DNA of 64,000 bases from Amycolatopsis decaplanina DSM 44594. GTDB lineage: Bacteria > Actinomycetota > Actinomycetes > Mycobacteriales > Pseudonocardiaceae. The notes beneath the pieces were generated by a model. The model was not told where the DNA came from. It saw only the letters and a list, made by a program, of their open reading frames with translations, and made no database searches. The DNA is taken from assembly GCF_000342005.1 (NCBI RefSeq), contig NZ_AOHO01000078.1:1-64000 (forward strand). The letters run 5' to 3'. A program made the translations under genes and the position numbers. This document shows positions 34,661 through 45,386 of this stretch, in pieces (the stretch's first letter is position 1; every line of letters starts with the position of its first letter).

Positions 34661-35268
34661 CACGCGCCCGTCCCGGCCAGGAACGGGTTTCCCGTCCGCT
34701 CCTGTCCGATCGTGGTGGCCGGGCCGTGGCCCGGCAGCACGACGGTGTCGTCGGGCATCGTCATCACCTTGGCACCGAGCGACCGAACGAGTTCGTCACC
34801 GTCCCCGGAGGACCGGCCGATCGAACCGGCGAACAGGCTGTCCCCGGTGAGCACGATCCGGCCGCCCTCGGCGGAGGTCAGCCCGAAGATCACCGAACCG
34901 GCGGTGTGCCCCGGTGTGCCGGACACCGTGATCTCCAGCCCGGCCAGCCTGAGCGGGCCATCGACGAGTGGCACGATCCCGTCCTTCCGTTCACCGGCGT
35001 CCCGGCCGAGGAGTGGCCCGTCCGCCTCGTGCAGATAGAGAGGTATTCCGTGGTGCGCGCCGACCTCGCCCGCCGAAGCGACGTGATCGGGGTGGCCGTG
35101 GGTGGCGAGCATCGCGACCGGCGTCAGGCCGTGCGCGGAGAGCGCGGCCTCGAGCGGTTCGACGACGTCCTCCCCGGGATCGACGATCACGCACTCCCCG
35201 TCCGCCTCTGAGGCGAGCAGGTAGCAGTTGGCTTCGAGGGGGCCTGCCGGGAAACCGACAACCAGCAC
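34660..35268 (-). CDS. MBL-fold metallo-hydrolase (glyoxalase II-like)
   Basis: A 202-residue metallo-beta-lactamase fold enzyme. Zinc ligands appear in THGHPDH near residue 59, in GTPGHTAGSV near 119, in LTGDSLFAG near 142 and in VLPGHGPATT near 181. The starting sequence GFPAGPLEANCYLLA is typical of the small hydrolases next to relA in actinobacteria, where glyoxalase II or thioesterase roles are proposed. The GTG at 35268 has a GAGGAGG ribosome site and was preferred to a start 60 bases upstream. Confidence 0.85.
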   Translation of the reverse strand: MLVVGFPAGPLEANCYLLASEADGECVIVDPGEDVVEPLEAALSAHGLTPVAMLATHGHPDHVASAGEVGAHHGIPLYLHEADGPLLGRDAGERKDGIVPLVDGPLRLAGLEITVSGTPGHTAGSVIFGLTSAEGGRIVLTGDSLFAGSIGRSSGDGDELVRSLGAKVMTMPDDTVVLPGHGPATTIGQERTGNPFLAGTGA

Positions 35269-35425
35269 GAAACGCCTCCTCGGATCTTCCGCCGAACAGG
35301 TGACAGGATGGGCCCTGATCACGATCAAGTAAGCCTAGCGGCCCCTGTACGGGGGCCTCACAGGCTGTGCCCATAGACTTCCGCTACCTCAGACGTGTGA
35401 CATCGAGTGGAAACCGGGAGGGCGG

Positions 35426-36283
35426 GTGCCGACCAACCAGCAGCGCCGCGAAGCCGCGAAGCGCAAGCTCGAGCGACAGATCGTGCGACGGGCCGAAAAG
35501 GCCAAACGGCGCAAGATCGTCGGCTCGGTGGCGGTCGTCGGTGTCGTCGCCATCGTGGCGGGCGCGGTGTGGTGGATCGTCAGCAGTAACAGTGGTGACG
35601 ACGCCGCCTCCGACGCTTCCCCGAGCTCGGCTCCCCCGACCCCCGAGGTCACCATCCCCACGGAGCGCGCTCCGATGCCGAAGCGGCCGGCGCCGCTGGC
35701 GAACCCGGTGGCCTGCGACTACAAGGACGACACCACCAAGCAGGCTTCGAAGAAGGTGAACAAGCCGGAAGGCAAGGACGTCTCTTCGAACGGCACGGTG
35801 AACGTCGTGCTGAAGAGCACCGCGGGTGACATCCCGCTGACGCTGGACCGGGCGCTCGCACCGTGCGCCGTGCAGAGCTTCGTCAGCCTCTCCCAGCAGG
35901 GCTACTTCAACGACACCAAGTGCCACCGGCTCGGCACCACCGGCCTGCAGATGCTGCAGTGCGGTGACCCGGAGGCCAGCGGCATGGGCGGCCCGGGTTA
36001 CACGATGCCGGACGAGGCGTTCAAGGAGATCAAGTACGGCCGCGGCATCCTCGCGATGGCGAAGACGCAGCAGCCGAACTCCGGCGGAAGCCAGTTCTTC
36101 ATGGTCTACGGCGAGGCCGAACTGCCCGCGGAGTACTCGGTCTTCGGCAGCATCTCCGATGAGGGCCTGAAGGTGCTCGACAAGGTCGCCAAGGCGGGCG
36201 CGAACGCGCAGGCCGGCAACGGCGACGGCACCGGCCCGCCCAACACCGAGGTCAAGTTCACCGGCGTCACGGTCAACGCCTGA
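35426..36283 (+). CDS. Membrane-anchored cyclophilin-type peptidyl-prolyl isomerase
   Basis: A 285-residue protein. A basic N-terminus (RREAAKRKLERQIVRRAEKA) precedes one membrane segment at about residues 33-52, then a proline- and serine-rich linker, then the cyclophilin domain from about 128 (FVSLSQQGYF, QPNSGGSQFFMVYGEAELP, YSVFGSI). The active-site arginine position appears as histidine-arginine in KCHRLGT. It should act outside the cytoplasmic membrane on secreted proteins. The GTG start follows GGGAGG. The same gene lies next to relA in other actinobacteria. Confidence 0.9.
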   Translation: MPTNQQRREAAKRKLERQIVRRAEKAKRRKIVGSVAVVGVVAIVAGAVWWIVSSNSGDDAASDASPSSAPPTPEVTIPTERAPMPKRPAPLANPVACDYKDDTTKQASKKVNKPEGKDVSSNGTVNVVLKSTAGDIPLTLDRALAPCAVQSFVSLSQQGYFNDTKCHRLGTTGLQMLQCGDPEASGMGGPGYTMPDEAFKEIKYGRGILAMAKTQQPNSGGSQFFMVYGEAELPAEYSVFGSISDEGLKVLDKVAKAGANAQAGNGDGTGPPNTEVKFTGVTVNA

Positions 36284-36284
36284 C

Positions 36285-37070
36285 GTGAAGCTGGAAGTCA
36301 ACGGCGCGCCCGCCCGGTCGGAAGACCTGGCGGGCGCGTTCGGCTATGGCCACTTCACCGCGATGCAGGTCCGCGACGGCAAGGTCCGGGGTCTGGACGT
36401 CCACCTTCGCCGGCTCGCGACGAGCACGCGGCGCATGTTCGGCAGCGAACTCGACACCGAGGCGGTACGAGGGTACGTACGGCAGGCCGTCCGGGGTGAG
36501 GCCGCGCTGTCCGTGCGGGTGCTGATCTTCTCCCGTGCGATGGACTGGTCCGATCCCGGCGCGCCCGCGGCGCCGGATGTCCTCGTCCGGGTCGGACCAC
36601 CCCAAGAACACGAGATGACGCCGCTGCGGCTGCGGTCCGTGCGCTACGAACGGGTGCTTCCGGAGGTCAAGCACGTCGGTACGTTCGGTCTGCTCCACCA
36701 CACACGTGAGGCGAAGATGGCGGGGTACGACGACGCGCTGTTCGTCGACTACCAGGGCCGGGTCAGCGAGGCGTCGATCTGGAACGTCGGGTTCCTCGAC
36801 GGCGGCACGGTGGTCTGGCCGCAGGCGCCGGTGCTCGACGGGATCACCCAGCAATTGGTTCGACGCGGCTTGGAACGCACCGGGGTACCGCAGGGGACCC
36901 GCGAGGTCCGTCCGGGCGATCTGCCGGGCTTCGACGCCACGTTCCTGACCAACTCGGAGTCGGTCGGCCGGCCCGTGGCGTCGGTCGACGACGTCGTGTT
37001 GCCGTTCGCTCCGGAGACGGGCCGGATCCTCACCGAGGCATACGAAAGCAATCCCTGGGACGAAATCTAG
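36285..37070 (+). CDS. Aminodeoxychorismate lyase / branched-chain aminotransferase-like enzyme
   Basis: A 261-residue fold-type IV pyridoxal phosphate enzyme. The cofactor lysine is in PEVKHVGTFGLLHHTREAK near residue 128, and the phosphate and specificity loop is VSEASIWNVGFLDGG near 163. The C-terminus FLTNSESVGRPVASVD is typical. Substrate could be aminodeoxychorismate (folate pathway), a branched-chain amino acid or a D-amino acid; the sequence does not decide. It begins one base after the cyclophilin stop, so they are co-transcribed. Confidence 0.8.
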   Translation: MKLEVNGAPARSEDLAGAFGYGHFTAMQVRDGKVRGLDVHLRRLATSTRRMFGSELDTEAVRGYVRQAVRGEAALSVRVLIFSRAMDWSDPGAPAAPDVLVRVGPPQEHEMTPLRLRSVRYERVLPEVKHVGTFGLLHHTREAKMAGYDDALFVDYQGRVSEASIWNVGFLDGGTVVWPQAPVLDGITQQLVRRGLERTGVPQGTREVRPGDLPGFDATFLTNSESVGRPVASVDDVVLPFAPETGRILTEAYESNPWDEI

Positions 37071-37217
37071 CGGGGGCAGGGCAAATGTGGCGTGGTGAGG
37101 TTGGCGGCGGGAGCGGGTTCGCCACAGCGGCCTGGCGCGTTCTTGACTGTCCATAAGAGACACTGATCCCGATCAAAGCGCCCGAGTCGCGCACTTTGCG
37201 TGGCTTCGCGCGGGGGT

Positions 37218-37470
37218 AGTGAGTGGTAAAGAGCGTTCTAACGGACCGATATTTGCCCACCCACTGGAACCTGGGCTCACCTGGGTGTCCTCGGGCTGAA
37301 TGAAGGGGTGTGCGACGGGGGAGGATTCCGGACGTTGAACGTCCGGAATCCTCCCCGCTCGGCCGGTGGCGCGGTCTTGATCAAGTCCGAGAGCGGATCG
37401 CCGCCCCTGAGGTGGTCGGGCGCAGGTAGGTAAATACCGGTCCGCTCTAACGCGACTTACCACTCACGAC
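37218..37470. repeat. Split GTGAGTGG-family palindrome with about 190 bases inside
   Basis: The left part AGTGAGTGGTAAAGAGCG, continuing to ACGGACC, is complementary to GGTCCGCTCTAACGCG followed by CTTACCACTCAC at the right. Elsewhere these arms are separated by two bases; here by about 190. The copy sits between convergent genes like the intact ones. Confidence 0.55.
37318..37356. repeat. 39-bp palindrome
   Basis: GGGGAGGATTCCGGACGTT and AACGTCCGGAATCCTCCCC pair perfectly around a single G. It lies inside the split palindrome and could itself act as a terminator. Confidence 0.7.
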
Positions 37471-37738
37471 CCCGGTACGGAACTGTGCACATGGGCATCA
37501 ATCGGATATTTCGCCGCCAAGAAGTGTCCCGTGTGGACACTCGGTGCACGGTCAGCCTCGTCGGCCAGTCCAGAACAGCGCGGCGAAGGACTCTCTGTCC
37601 ACCTTGAAACCAGCGAAGAAGGCCATCACAACAGGAGACTCGGTCACAACACGTTCGCCTCACCCCGCAATAGCTCGAACCGTCCTCCCGCCCGGCGCTG
37701 TACCCGAGACCTTCCGGCTCGACGGAAGAACGTCGACC

Positions 37739-38518
37739 TCAGCGGTAGGTGAACTTCGGCGGCCGCCGGGCCAGAAACGCGGCCACTCCCTCGGCGTAGT
37801 CCTCGCCGTGCAGGGCACCGAGCCGGATCTCATCCACTTCGGCGTCGGACTCCTGTTGTCCCGCCACGATCTTCTCGATGATCCGGTTCATCCCGCGCAC
37901 CGACGCCTGCGAACGCGAGGCCAGCGTCTCGACGAACTTCGCCGTCGACGCCTCCAGCTCGCCGGCAGGGAAGACGTCGTTGAGCAGCCCGATCTCCCGC
38001 GCCCGCCGCGCGTCGACGAGTTCACCCGAGAGCAAGAAGTACTTCGCGTTCGCGGCGCCGACCAGTGAGACCAGCTGCCGTGTCGAGTCGAAGTGGTAGA
38101 CGATCCCGAGCTTCGCCGGTGTGATGCCGAAGCGCGAGCCCTCCGCGGCGAAGCGGAAGTCACAGGCGACCGAGATCTGGCAGCCGCCGCCGATGCAGTT
38201 GCCCTGGATCATCGCGACCGTCGGCTTCCGCGACGCCGTCAGCGCCGCCACGGCCCCGTCGACGGCCTTGTCGTAGGTCTCGGCCGCGTCGGCGGTGGAC
38301 CGCAGGTCCCGGAACTCGCTGATGTCCGCGCCCGCCGAGAAGTGCGCGCCCGCGCCGGTCAGCACGAGGACCTTGATCGCCGGATCCGCCTCCACCCGAG
38401 CCACCACGTCCGGGATCGCCGACCACATCCCGTAGGTGATCGCGTTCATCTTCTCCGGCCTGGTGAACATCAGCCGCGCGACCTCGCCGTCGCGAGTGAA
38501 TTCGAACCCGTCAGTCAT
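37739..38518 (-). CDS. Enoyl-CoA hydratase/isomerase family protein
   Basis: A 259-residue crotonase-fold enzyme acting on acyl-CoA substrates. The oxyanion-hole regions are GAHFSAGADISEFRDL near residue 58 and QGNCIGGGCQISVACDFR near 101. LSGELVDARRAREIGLLNDV follows. The glutamate pair of classical hydratases is not evident at the second site (AKLGIVYHFDST), so isomerase, lyase or another crotonase reaction is possible. The ATG at 38518 begins the homology. Confidence 0.85.
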   Translation of the reverse strand: MTDGFEFTRDGEVARLMFTRPEKMNAITYGMWSAIPDVVARVEADPAIKVLVLTGAGAHFSAGADISEFRDLRSTADAAETYDKAVDGAVAALTASRKPTVAMIQGNCIGGGCQISVACDFRFAAEGSRFGITPAKLGIVYHFDSTRQLVSLVGAANAKYFLLSGELVDARRAREIGLLNDVFPAGELEASTAKFVETLASRSQASVRGMNRIIEKIVAGQQESDAEVDEIRLGALHGEDYAEGVAAFLARRPPKFTYR

Positions 38519-38607
38519 GTTCCGCACCCTAAGTGCGCGCCTCCACCGGAACCAGCCGGATGTGGGCAAGATGGTCGGATGCGTACGCGACCCGCCCGGC
38601 GGCGAGC

Positions 38608-38653
38608 CTCGTGAGTGGTAAGGACGGTTAGAACCGTCCTTACCACTCACGAG
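38608..38653. terminator. Reference copy of the GTGAGTGG palindrome, 3' of relA
   Basis: A perfect 46-base palindrome: 22-base arms containing GTGAGTGGTAAGGACGGTT around AG. It lies 10 bases beyond the relA stop and upstream of the enoyl-CoA hydratase gene, separating their transcripts. Confidence 0.7.
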
Positions 38654-38663
38654 CCCACCACGG

Positions 38664-40994
<2,331 letters not shown>

Positions 40995-41072
40995 CCGCAC
41001 CTCCTGCGCTTCGTGCGGCCTTCGGACGTCAAGGGTAACCGCTCCCCCTCACGGCTTCCTTGGTACGCCCGC

Positions 41073-41591
41073 TCAACACACCCGGAGGGCCTCCACACGA
41101 CGCCCTTCAAGCACGGAACGACCACCGAGCGCACCGAGTTCCATGACCACCGAAACGCCGGTGACCTGCGCCTTCGCGTCTTCGAGCAGTTTGCAGGTGG
41201 CCGCGACGGTGCCGCCGGTGGCGAGCACGTCGTCGAGGATCGCGACACGCTGGCCGGGCTCGACGACACCTTCGGGCAGTTCGACGGTCGCCGTGCCGTA
41301 CTCCAGGGTGTACCCGACCCGGCCCGCGACCCGGGGCAGCTTGCCGGGCTTGCGGATCAACGCGACGCCGAGGCCGCGCGAGTAACCGACGGCGGCGGCC
41401 AGCAGGAATCCGCGTGCTTCCACACCTGCCAGCAGGTCGGCCTCGGGATCGACGGTGGCGGCCAGCCCGTCGGTGACGGCCTTGAAGCCCGCCGCGTCGG
41501 CGAACAGCGGACTCAGGTCCCGGAACAGCACGCCGGGTTCCGGGAAGTCCGGCACGTCCGCGATCAGGTCGAGTGCCTTGTCCAGCTCCAT
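41073..41591 (-). CDS. apt: Adenine phosphoribosyltransferase
   Basis: A 172-residue purine salvage enzyme that forms AMP from adenine and phosphoribosyl pyrophosphate. The PRPP site is VAILDDVLATGGTVAATCKLLE near residue 116, and the N-terminal part has DFPEPGVLFRDLSPLFAD and LAGVEARGFLLAAAVGY. The ATG at 41591 follows AGGAAG; an upstream in-frame codon would run into the secF hairpin. Gene order secD-secF-apt-relA is conserved in actinobacteria. Confidence 0.93.
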   Translation of the reverse strand: MELDKALDLIADVPDFPEPGVLFRDLSPLFADAAGFKAVTDGLAATVDPEADLLAGVEARGFLLAAAVGYSRGLGVALIRKPGKLPRVAGRVGYTLEYGTATVELPEGVVEPGQRVAILDDVLATGGTVAATCKLLEDAKAQVTGVSVVMELGALGGRSVLEGRRVEALRVC

Positions 41592-41630
41592 GTACTTCCT
41601 GCTCTCGGTTCGTGCACTCGCGAACGTAAT

Positions 41631-41673
41631 GAACGGGACTTTCATCGCAGATTCGGCGATGAAAGTCCCGTTC
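41631..41673 (-). terminator. Hairpin between secF and apt
   Basis: GAACGGGACTTTCATCG pairs with CGATGAAAGTCCCGTTC, 17 bases each, across CAGATTCGG. It starts 22 bases after the secF stop and could end or attenuate the secDF transcript. Confidence 0.6.
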
Positions 41674-41695
41674 GTAACACGCTCGCGGCGAAGGG

Positions 41696-42898
41696 TTACC
41701 TCTTGCGTTTGCCCGACGGGCGACCCTTGTGTGCCTTCTGGTTCCGGGCCGGGACGCTCGCAGCGGCGGCGTACGCCTTCTCCTTGCGGAGTTCGGCGTC
41801 CAGCGCGTCCTCGTCGGTCGGGTCGAAGTCTTCGTCACGCTCGGCGGCCTTGCGGGCCTGGTTCGCGCGCCGCGAAGCGACCCGATCGGCCTGCTGACGG
41901 TACTTCGGGTCGCGCATCTTGAAGTCCACCAGCAGCGGGGTGGCCAGCGCGACCGAGGACAGTACGCCGACGACGGTACCGGTGAGCTGCACGAGCGCGA
42001 GTTCCTGCAGCGTGCCGGAACCCAGGAGGATGTACCCGATCACCAGCAGGCCGAGGATCGGCAGGGCCGCGATCAACGACGTGTTGAACGACCGCATCAG
42101 CGTCTGGTTCAACGCGAGGTTCGCCGCTTCCCCGTACGTGCGGCGGGTCAGCCCGAGCAGGCCGCGCGTGTTCTCGCGGACCTTGTCGAACACCACCACC
42201 GTGTCGTACAGCGAGAAACCGAGGATCGTCAGCAGACCGATCACCGTGGCCGGAGTGACCTCGAAGCCGATCAGCGAGTACACACCCGCGGTCACGATGA
42301 TGTCGTTCAACAGGGTGATCAGGGCCGCGGCCGCCATACGGGGATCGAAGTACAACGCCAGGAAGAGCGTGACCGCCAGGAGGAAGACCCCGAGCGCGAT
42401 CAGTGCCTGCCGGGAGATCTCCCCGCCCCACGACGCGCTCACCGCACTGTCACTGATGGCCTGGACACTCGGCTGCCCGCTGGATCCGATCGGCCCCAGC
42501 TCCTGGAACAGCGCCTGCTTGATCTTGGCGACCTCGGCCGCATCGAGGGTGTCCGACCGGAGCTGAATGGTCGACGCGGCACCGGTGCCGACCTTCTGCG
42601 CCTCGTCGGCGGGCCTGCCCAGCGCGTCCGCGAAGACCTCCTTCGCGCGTTCCTCGGAGATCTCCCCGCTTTTGCCGTTGGCGGGCATCTGGATCTGGGT
42701 GCCGCCTTCGAAGTCGATGCCGAAGTTGAAGCCCTTGATCCCCATCGAGGCGATGCACACCAGCACCAGCGCGCTGAAGAAGACGTACCAGCGCTTGCGC
42801 TTGCCGACCACGTCGAACACGCCGGTGCCCACGTAGAGCCGGTGGAACACGCTTTCGCGCTTCTCCGCAGTGGTGTTCTGCTCTTCGACCACGGTCAC
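41696..42898 (-). CDS. secF: Protein translocase subunit SecF
   Basis: A 400-residue membrane protein that works with SecD to drive late steps of Sec export using the proton gradient. The family start KRKRWYVFFSALVLVCIASMGIKGFNFGIDFEGGTQI is present, with the periplasmic part to about residue 165, then five more membrane segments (SLYDTVVVFDKVREN). A charged C-terminal tail follows. The GTG start overlaps the secD stop by four bases. Confidence 0.95.
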   Translation of the reverse strand: MTVVEEQNTTAEKRESVFHRLYVGTGVFDVVGKRKRWYVFFSALVLVCIASMGIKGFNFGIDFEGGTQIQMPANGKSGEISEERAKEVFADALGRPADEAQKVGTGAASTIQLRSDTLDAAEVAKIKQALFQELGPIGSSGQPSVQAISDSAVSASWGGEISRQALIALGVFLLAVTLFLALYFDPRMAAAALITLLNDIIVTAGVYSLIGFEVTPATVIGLLTILGFSLYDTVVVFDKVRENTRGLLGLTRRTYGEAANLALNQTLMRSFNTSLIAALPILGLLVIGYILLGSGTLQELALVQLTGTVVGVLSSVALATPLLVDFKMRDPKYRQQADRVASRRANQARKAAERDEDFDPTDEDALDAELRKEKAYAAAASVPARNQKAHKGRPSGKRKR

Positions 42899-44658
42899 GC
42901 CTCCTTGACGTTCGGGCGGCCGGGGGCCGGGCGGGCCGCCTTGCGCTCCGTACCCACCTGCTGCACGGCGCCGAGGCCGAGGTTCTTGGGATTGGACAGG
43001 AACTTCGACTTCGACCGGGACACCATCGCGACCAGCGGATGCGTGACGAGGTAGACCACGACCAGGTCGAGGACCGTGGACATGCCGAGTGTGAACGCGA
43101 AGCCCTTCACGTCACCGACGGCCAGCCAGTACAGGATGGCCGCGGCGAGGAAGCTGACCGCGTCCGACGCCAGGATCGTGCGCTGAGCACGGGACCAGCC
43201 GCGCGGTACCGCGGATCGGAACGTCCTGCCCTCCCGGATCTCGTCCTTCAATCGTTCGAAGTAAATGACGAAGGAGTCCGCGGTGATACCGATCGCGATG
43301 ATCAAGCCCGCCACGCCGGCGAGGTCGAGGGTGTACCCGATCCACCGCCCCAACAGCACCAAGACCGCGTAGACCAGCGAGAACGCGAAGACGAGCGACA
43401 GGATCGTCAGCACACCGAGAAGCCGGTAATAGAACAAGCAGTAGATGAAGACGATCAGCAGGCCCACGCCGCCGGCGATGAGGCCCGCCTGCAGCGACGC
43501 GAGACCCAGCGTCGCGGACACCGTCGTCGCGTCCGAGGACTCGAACGACAGCGGGAGCGAGCCGTACTTCAGCACGTCCGCCAGGTCCTTCGCCTCGGCC
43601 TGGCTGAACCGGCCGGTGATCTGGGTCTGGCCGCCGAGGATCGCGGACTGGATGGTCGGCGCGGAGACGACCTGCGTGTCGAGGACGAACGCCGCCTGCT
43701 TTTGGACGTTCTTCGAGGTGAAGTCGCCCCAGATCCGGGAACCCTCGCTCTTGAAGTTCAGGTTGACGACCCACTGGGAGTTCTGGGTGTCGTAGCCCGA
43801 GGAGGCGTCGGAGATCTCCGTTCCGGGCAGGAACTCCGGCTCCAGCAGGTACTTCATGGTGTTCTTGTCACCGCAGGCGACCAGCGGCTTGTCGGTGAGG
43901 TCGTTGCCGACCAGCGGGTCCGCCGCGTTGGGCGCGCAGTTGAGGGCCGCGAAGGCCTTCTCGGCGGCCGCGGCCTGCTTCGCCTGGTCCGTCGAAAGCA
44001 GATCGGGGTTCTGCCGGAGGCTCCGGGCCTCCTCGATCTCCTTCTTGGTCTGCTCGTCGGAGTCGCCGGGCTGCTGCCGCGGCGCACCGGCGGCGCCACC
44101 GCCACCGTTGGCCGGGCTGCTCGGCGGGGCGCTCGCGCCCGGGGCTCCCGACGAAGACGGCGGGGCCGAAGAAGGCGGCGCCGACGCGGGCGGGGCAGAC
44201 GGCTGCGGAGCCGGGGTCACCGGCTGCGACGTCACGACCTTGCGGAAGCCGAGCTTCGCGGTCTTGCCCAGGGTCTTGGCCTGGTCGCCCTGCTCACCGG
44301 GGACGGTGATGACGACGTTGCTGCCGTCGAGGACGACCTCGGTGCCGCCGACACCGATACCGTTGACCCGGCGCTCGATGATCGAGCGGGCCTGTTCGAG
44401 GGACTCTCGCGGAGGGTCGCCGCCGTCGGGATTTCGGGCGGACAGGGTGACCCTCGTGCCGCCTTGCAGATCGATGCCGAGCTTCGGCGTCGGCTTGCCG
44501 CTACCGGTGAAGAACACCAGGGCGTACAACGCCACCACGATCAGGGCGAAGAAGGCGAGATAGCGTCCCGGGCGGAGATGCCCGGCCGGTGCGGCCACTG
44601 TGCTTCGGTCTCCTCGGACGGACTGGGTGTTCCCCAATGGACTTGGCTGTTCACTCAC
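42895..44658 (-). CDS. secD: Protein translocase subunit SecD
   Basis: A 587-residue partner of SecF. It has an N-terminal membrane segment, GKPTPKLGIDLQGGTRVTLSA, a large extracytoplasmic region and five C-terminal membrane segments (IAIGITADSFVIYFERLKDEI). Residues about 145-210 form a long proline-, alanine- and serine-rich insertion, longer than in E. coli. The GTG start at 44658 has only a weak ribosome site. Coupled to secF by a four-base overlap. Confidence 0.95.
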   Translation of the reverse strand: MSEQPSPLGNTQSVRGDRSTVAAPAGHLRPGRYLAFFALIVVALYALVFFTGSGKPTPKLGIDLQGGTRVTLSARNPDGGDPPRESLEQARSIIERRVNGIGVGGTEVVLDGSNVVITVPGEQGDQAKTLGKTAKLGFRKVVTSQPVTPAPQPSAPPASAPPSSAPPSSSGAPGASAPPSSPANGGGGAAGAPRQQPGDSDEQTKKEIEEARSLRQNPDLLSTDQAKQAAAAEKAFAALNCAPNAADPLVGNDLTDKPLVACGDKNTMKYLLEPEFLPGTEISDASSGYDTQNSQWVVNLNFKSEGSRIWGDFTSKNVQKQAAFVLDTQVVSAPTIQSAILGGQTQITGRFSQAEAKDLADVLKYGSLPLSFESSDATTVSATLGLASLQAGLIAGGVGLLIVFIYCLFYYRLLGVLTILSLVFAFSLVYAVLVLLGRWIGYTLDLAGVAGLIIAIGITADSFVIYFERLKDEIREGRTFRSAVPRGWSRAQRTILASDAVSFLAAAILYWLAVGDVKGFAFTLGMSTVLDLVVVYLVTHPLVAMVSRSKSKFLSNPKNLGLGAVQQVGTERKAARPAPGRPNVKEA

Positions 44659-44739
44659 CGGACGGGAGTCCGGCGGTACCGCGAACGTGCCTCGATGACG
44701 ATGCCCGGTGAACGGGCACGACTATGACGACGGACACGC

Positions 44740-44771
44740 ACGCAGCACCGAGACACTACTCGGTGCTGCGT
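44740..44771 (-). terminator. Hairpin between yajC and secD
   Basis: ACGCAGCACCGAG pairs with CTCGGTGCTGCGT across ACACTA. It lies between the yajC stop (44831) and the secD start (44658), so it may reduce read-through or protect the yajC message end. Confidence 0.55.
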
Positions 44772-44830
44772 GAGCCCGGCGTTGGCCCCGCACCTACGAA
44801 AGTCTGGTGTCGGGGAAGGCCTTACAACCG

Positions 44831-45241
44831 CTACTTCTTGCCGTGCTCCAGCGGAGGAGCGATCTGCGCGCCCGACTTCTCTTCGACGCGCTCGTCGTCC
44901 TTCGACTCGACGACCGGCGCCTCGACGACCTCGTCGGTGGCGTCAGTGGTGTCGGTGTCGTCTACGTCCGTCTCGACGACCGGCTCGACCTTCTCGCGGA
45001 CGGCCTGGCGCAGCCAGGTGGTCACGACGCCGGGAGCGATTTCGAGGTCGATCGTGGTGTCGGCGGTGGCGTCGGCGACAGTCGCGTACAGACCGGAGGT
45101 GGTCATCACCCGGTCACCGGGAGCCAGGCTCGAGAGCAGCTCCTGCTGCGCTGCCGCCGCCTTCTTCTGCTTACGGGTGCCCATGACGAGCGGAATCGCC
45201 ACAACGAGCATCAGGAGCAGCGGCAGCAATAACTGGTTCAT
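44831..45241 (-). CDS. yajC: Preprotein translocase accessory subunit YajC
   Basis: A 136-residue small membrane protein of the SecDF-YajC complex. One membrane segment (LLLPLLLMLVVAIPLVMG) at residues 3-20 is followed by RKQKKAAAAQQELLSSLAPGDRVMTTSGLYATV, the YajC signature, and an acidic C-terminal tail that is common in actinobacteria. The ATG at 45241 follows GGAGA. Confidence 0.92.
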   Translation of the reverse strand: MNQLLLPLLLMLVVAIPLVMGTRKQKKAAAAQQELLSSLAPGDRVMTTSGLYATVADATADTTIDLEIAPGVVTTWLRQAVREKVEPVVETDVDDTDTTDATDEVVEAPVVESKDDERVEEKSGAQIAPPLEHGKK

Positions 45242-45386
45242 GATTCTCCATTTCGAGCGGACGCCGCGCGGTGCGCTGTTTTGTCCGGTTTGGCGGGGTG
45301 TGCTCTCCCCGAGTGTGCCAGGTGCCAGCGGAAACTCCACCACCACCCGTCGTCACCACGGGCCTCGAACCGCGTGAACGGTCCGG

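Larger units (their letters stand above)
37071..37738. other. Convergent intergenic region, inverted structures only
   Basis: No credible gene. The main contents are an outer inverted pair (37218-37250 with 37437-37470) of the GTGAGTGG family and an inner 39-base palindrome at 37318-37356. The part from 37471 to 37738 has no recognisable coding sequence or repeat. Confidence 0.5.

Noticed and set aside
37544..37738. Plus-strand frame entering the enoyl-CoA hydratase gene from the convergent gap
   Set aside because: No ribosome site or homology; most of its length is antisense to the hydratase.
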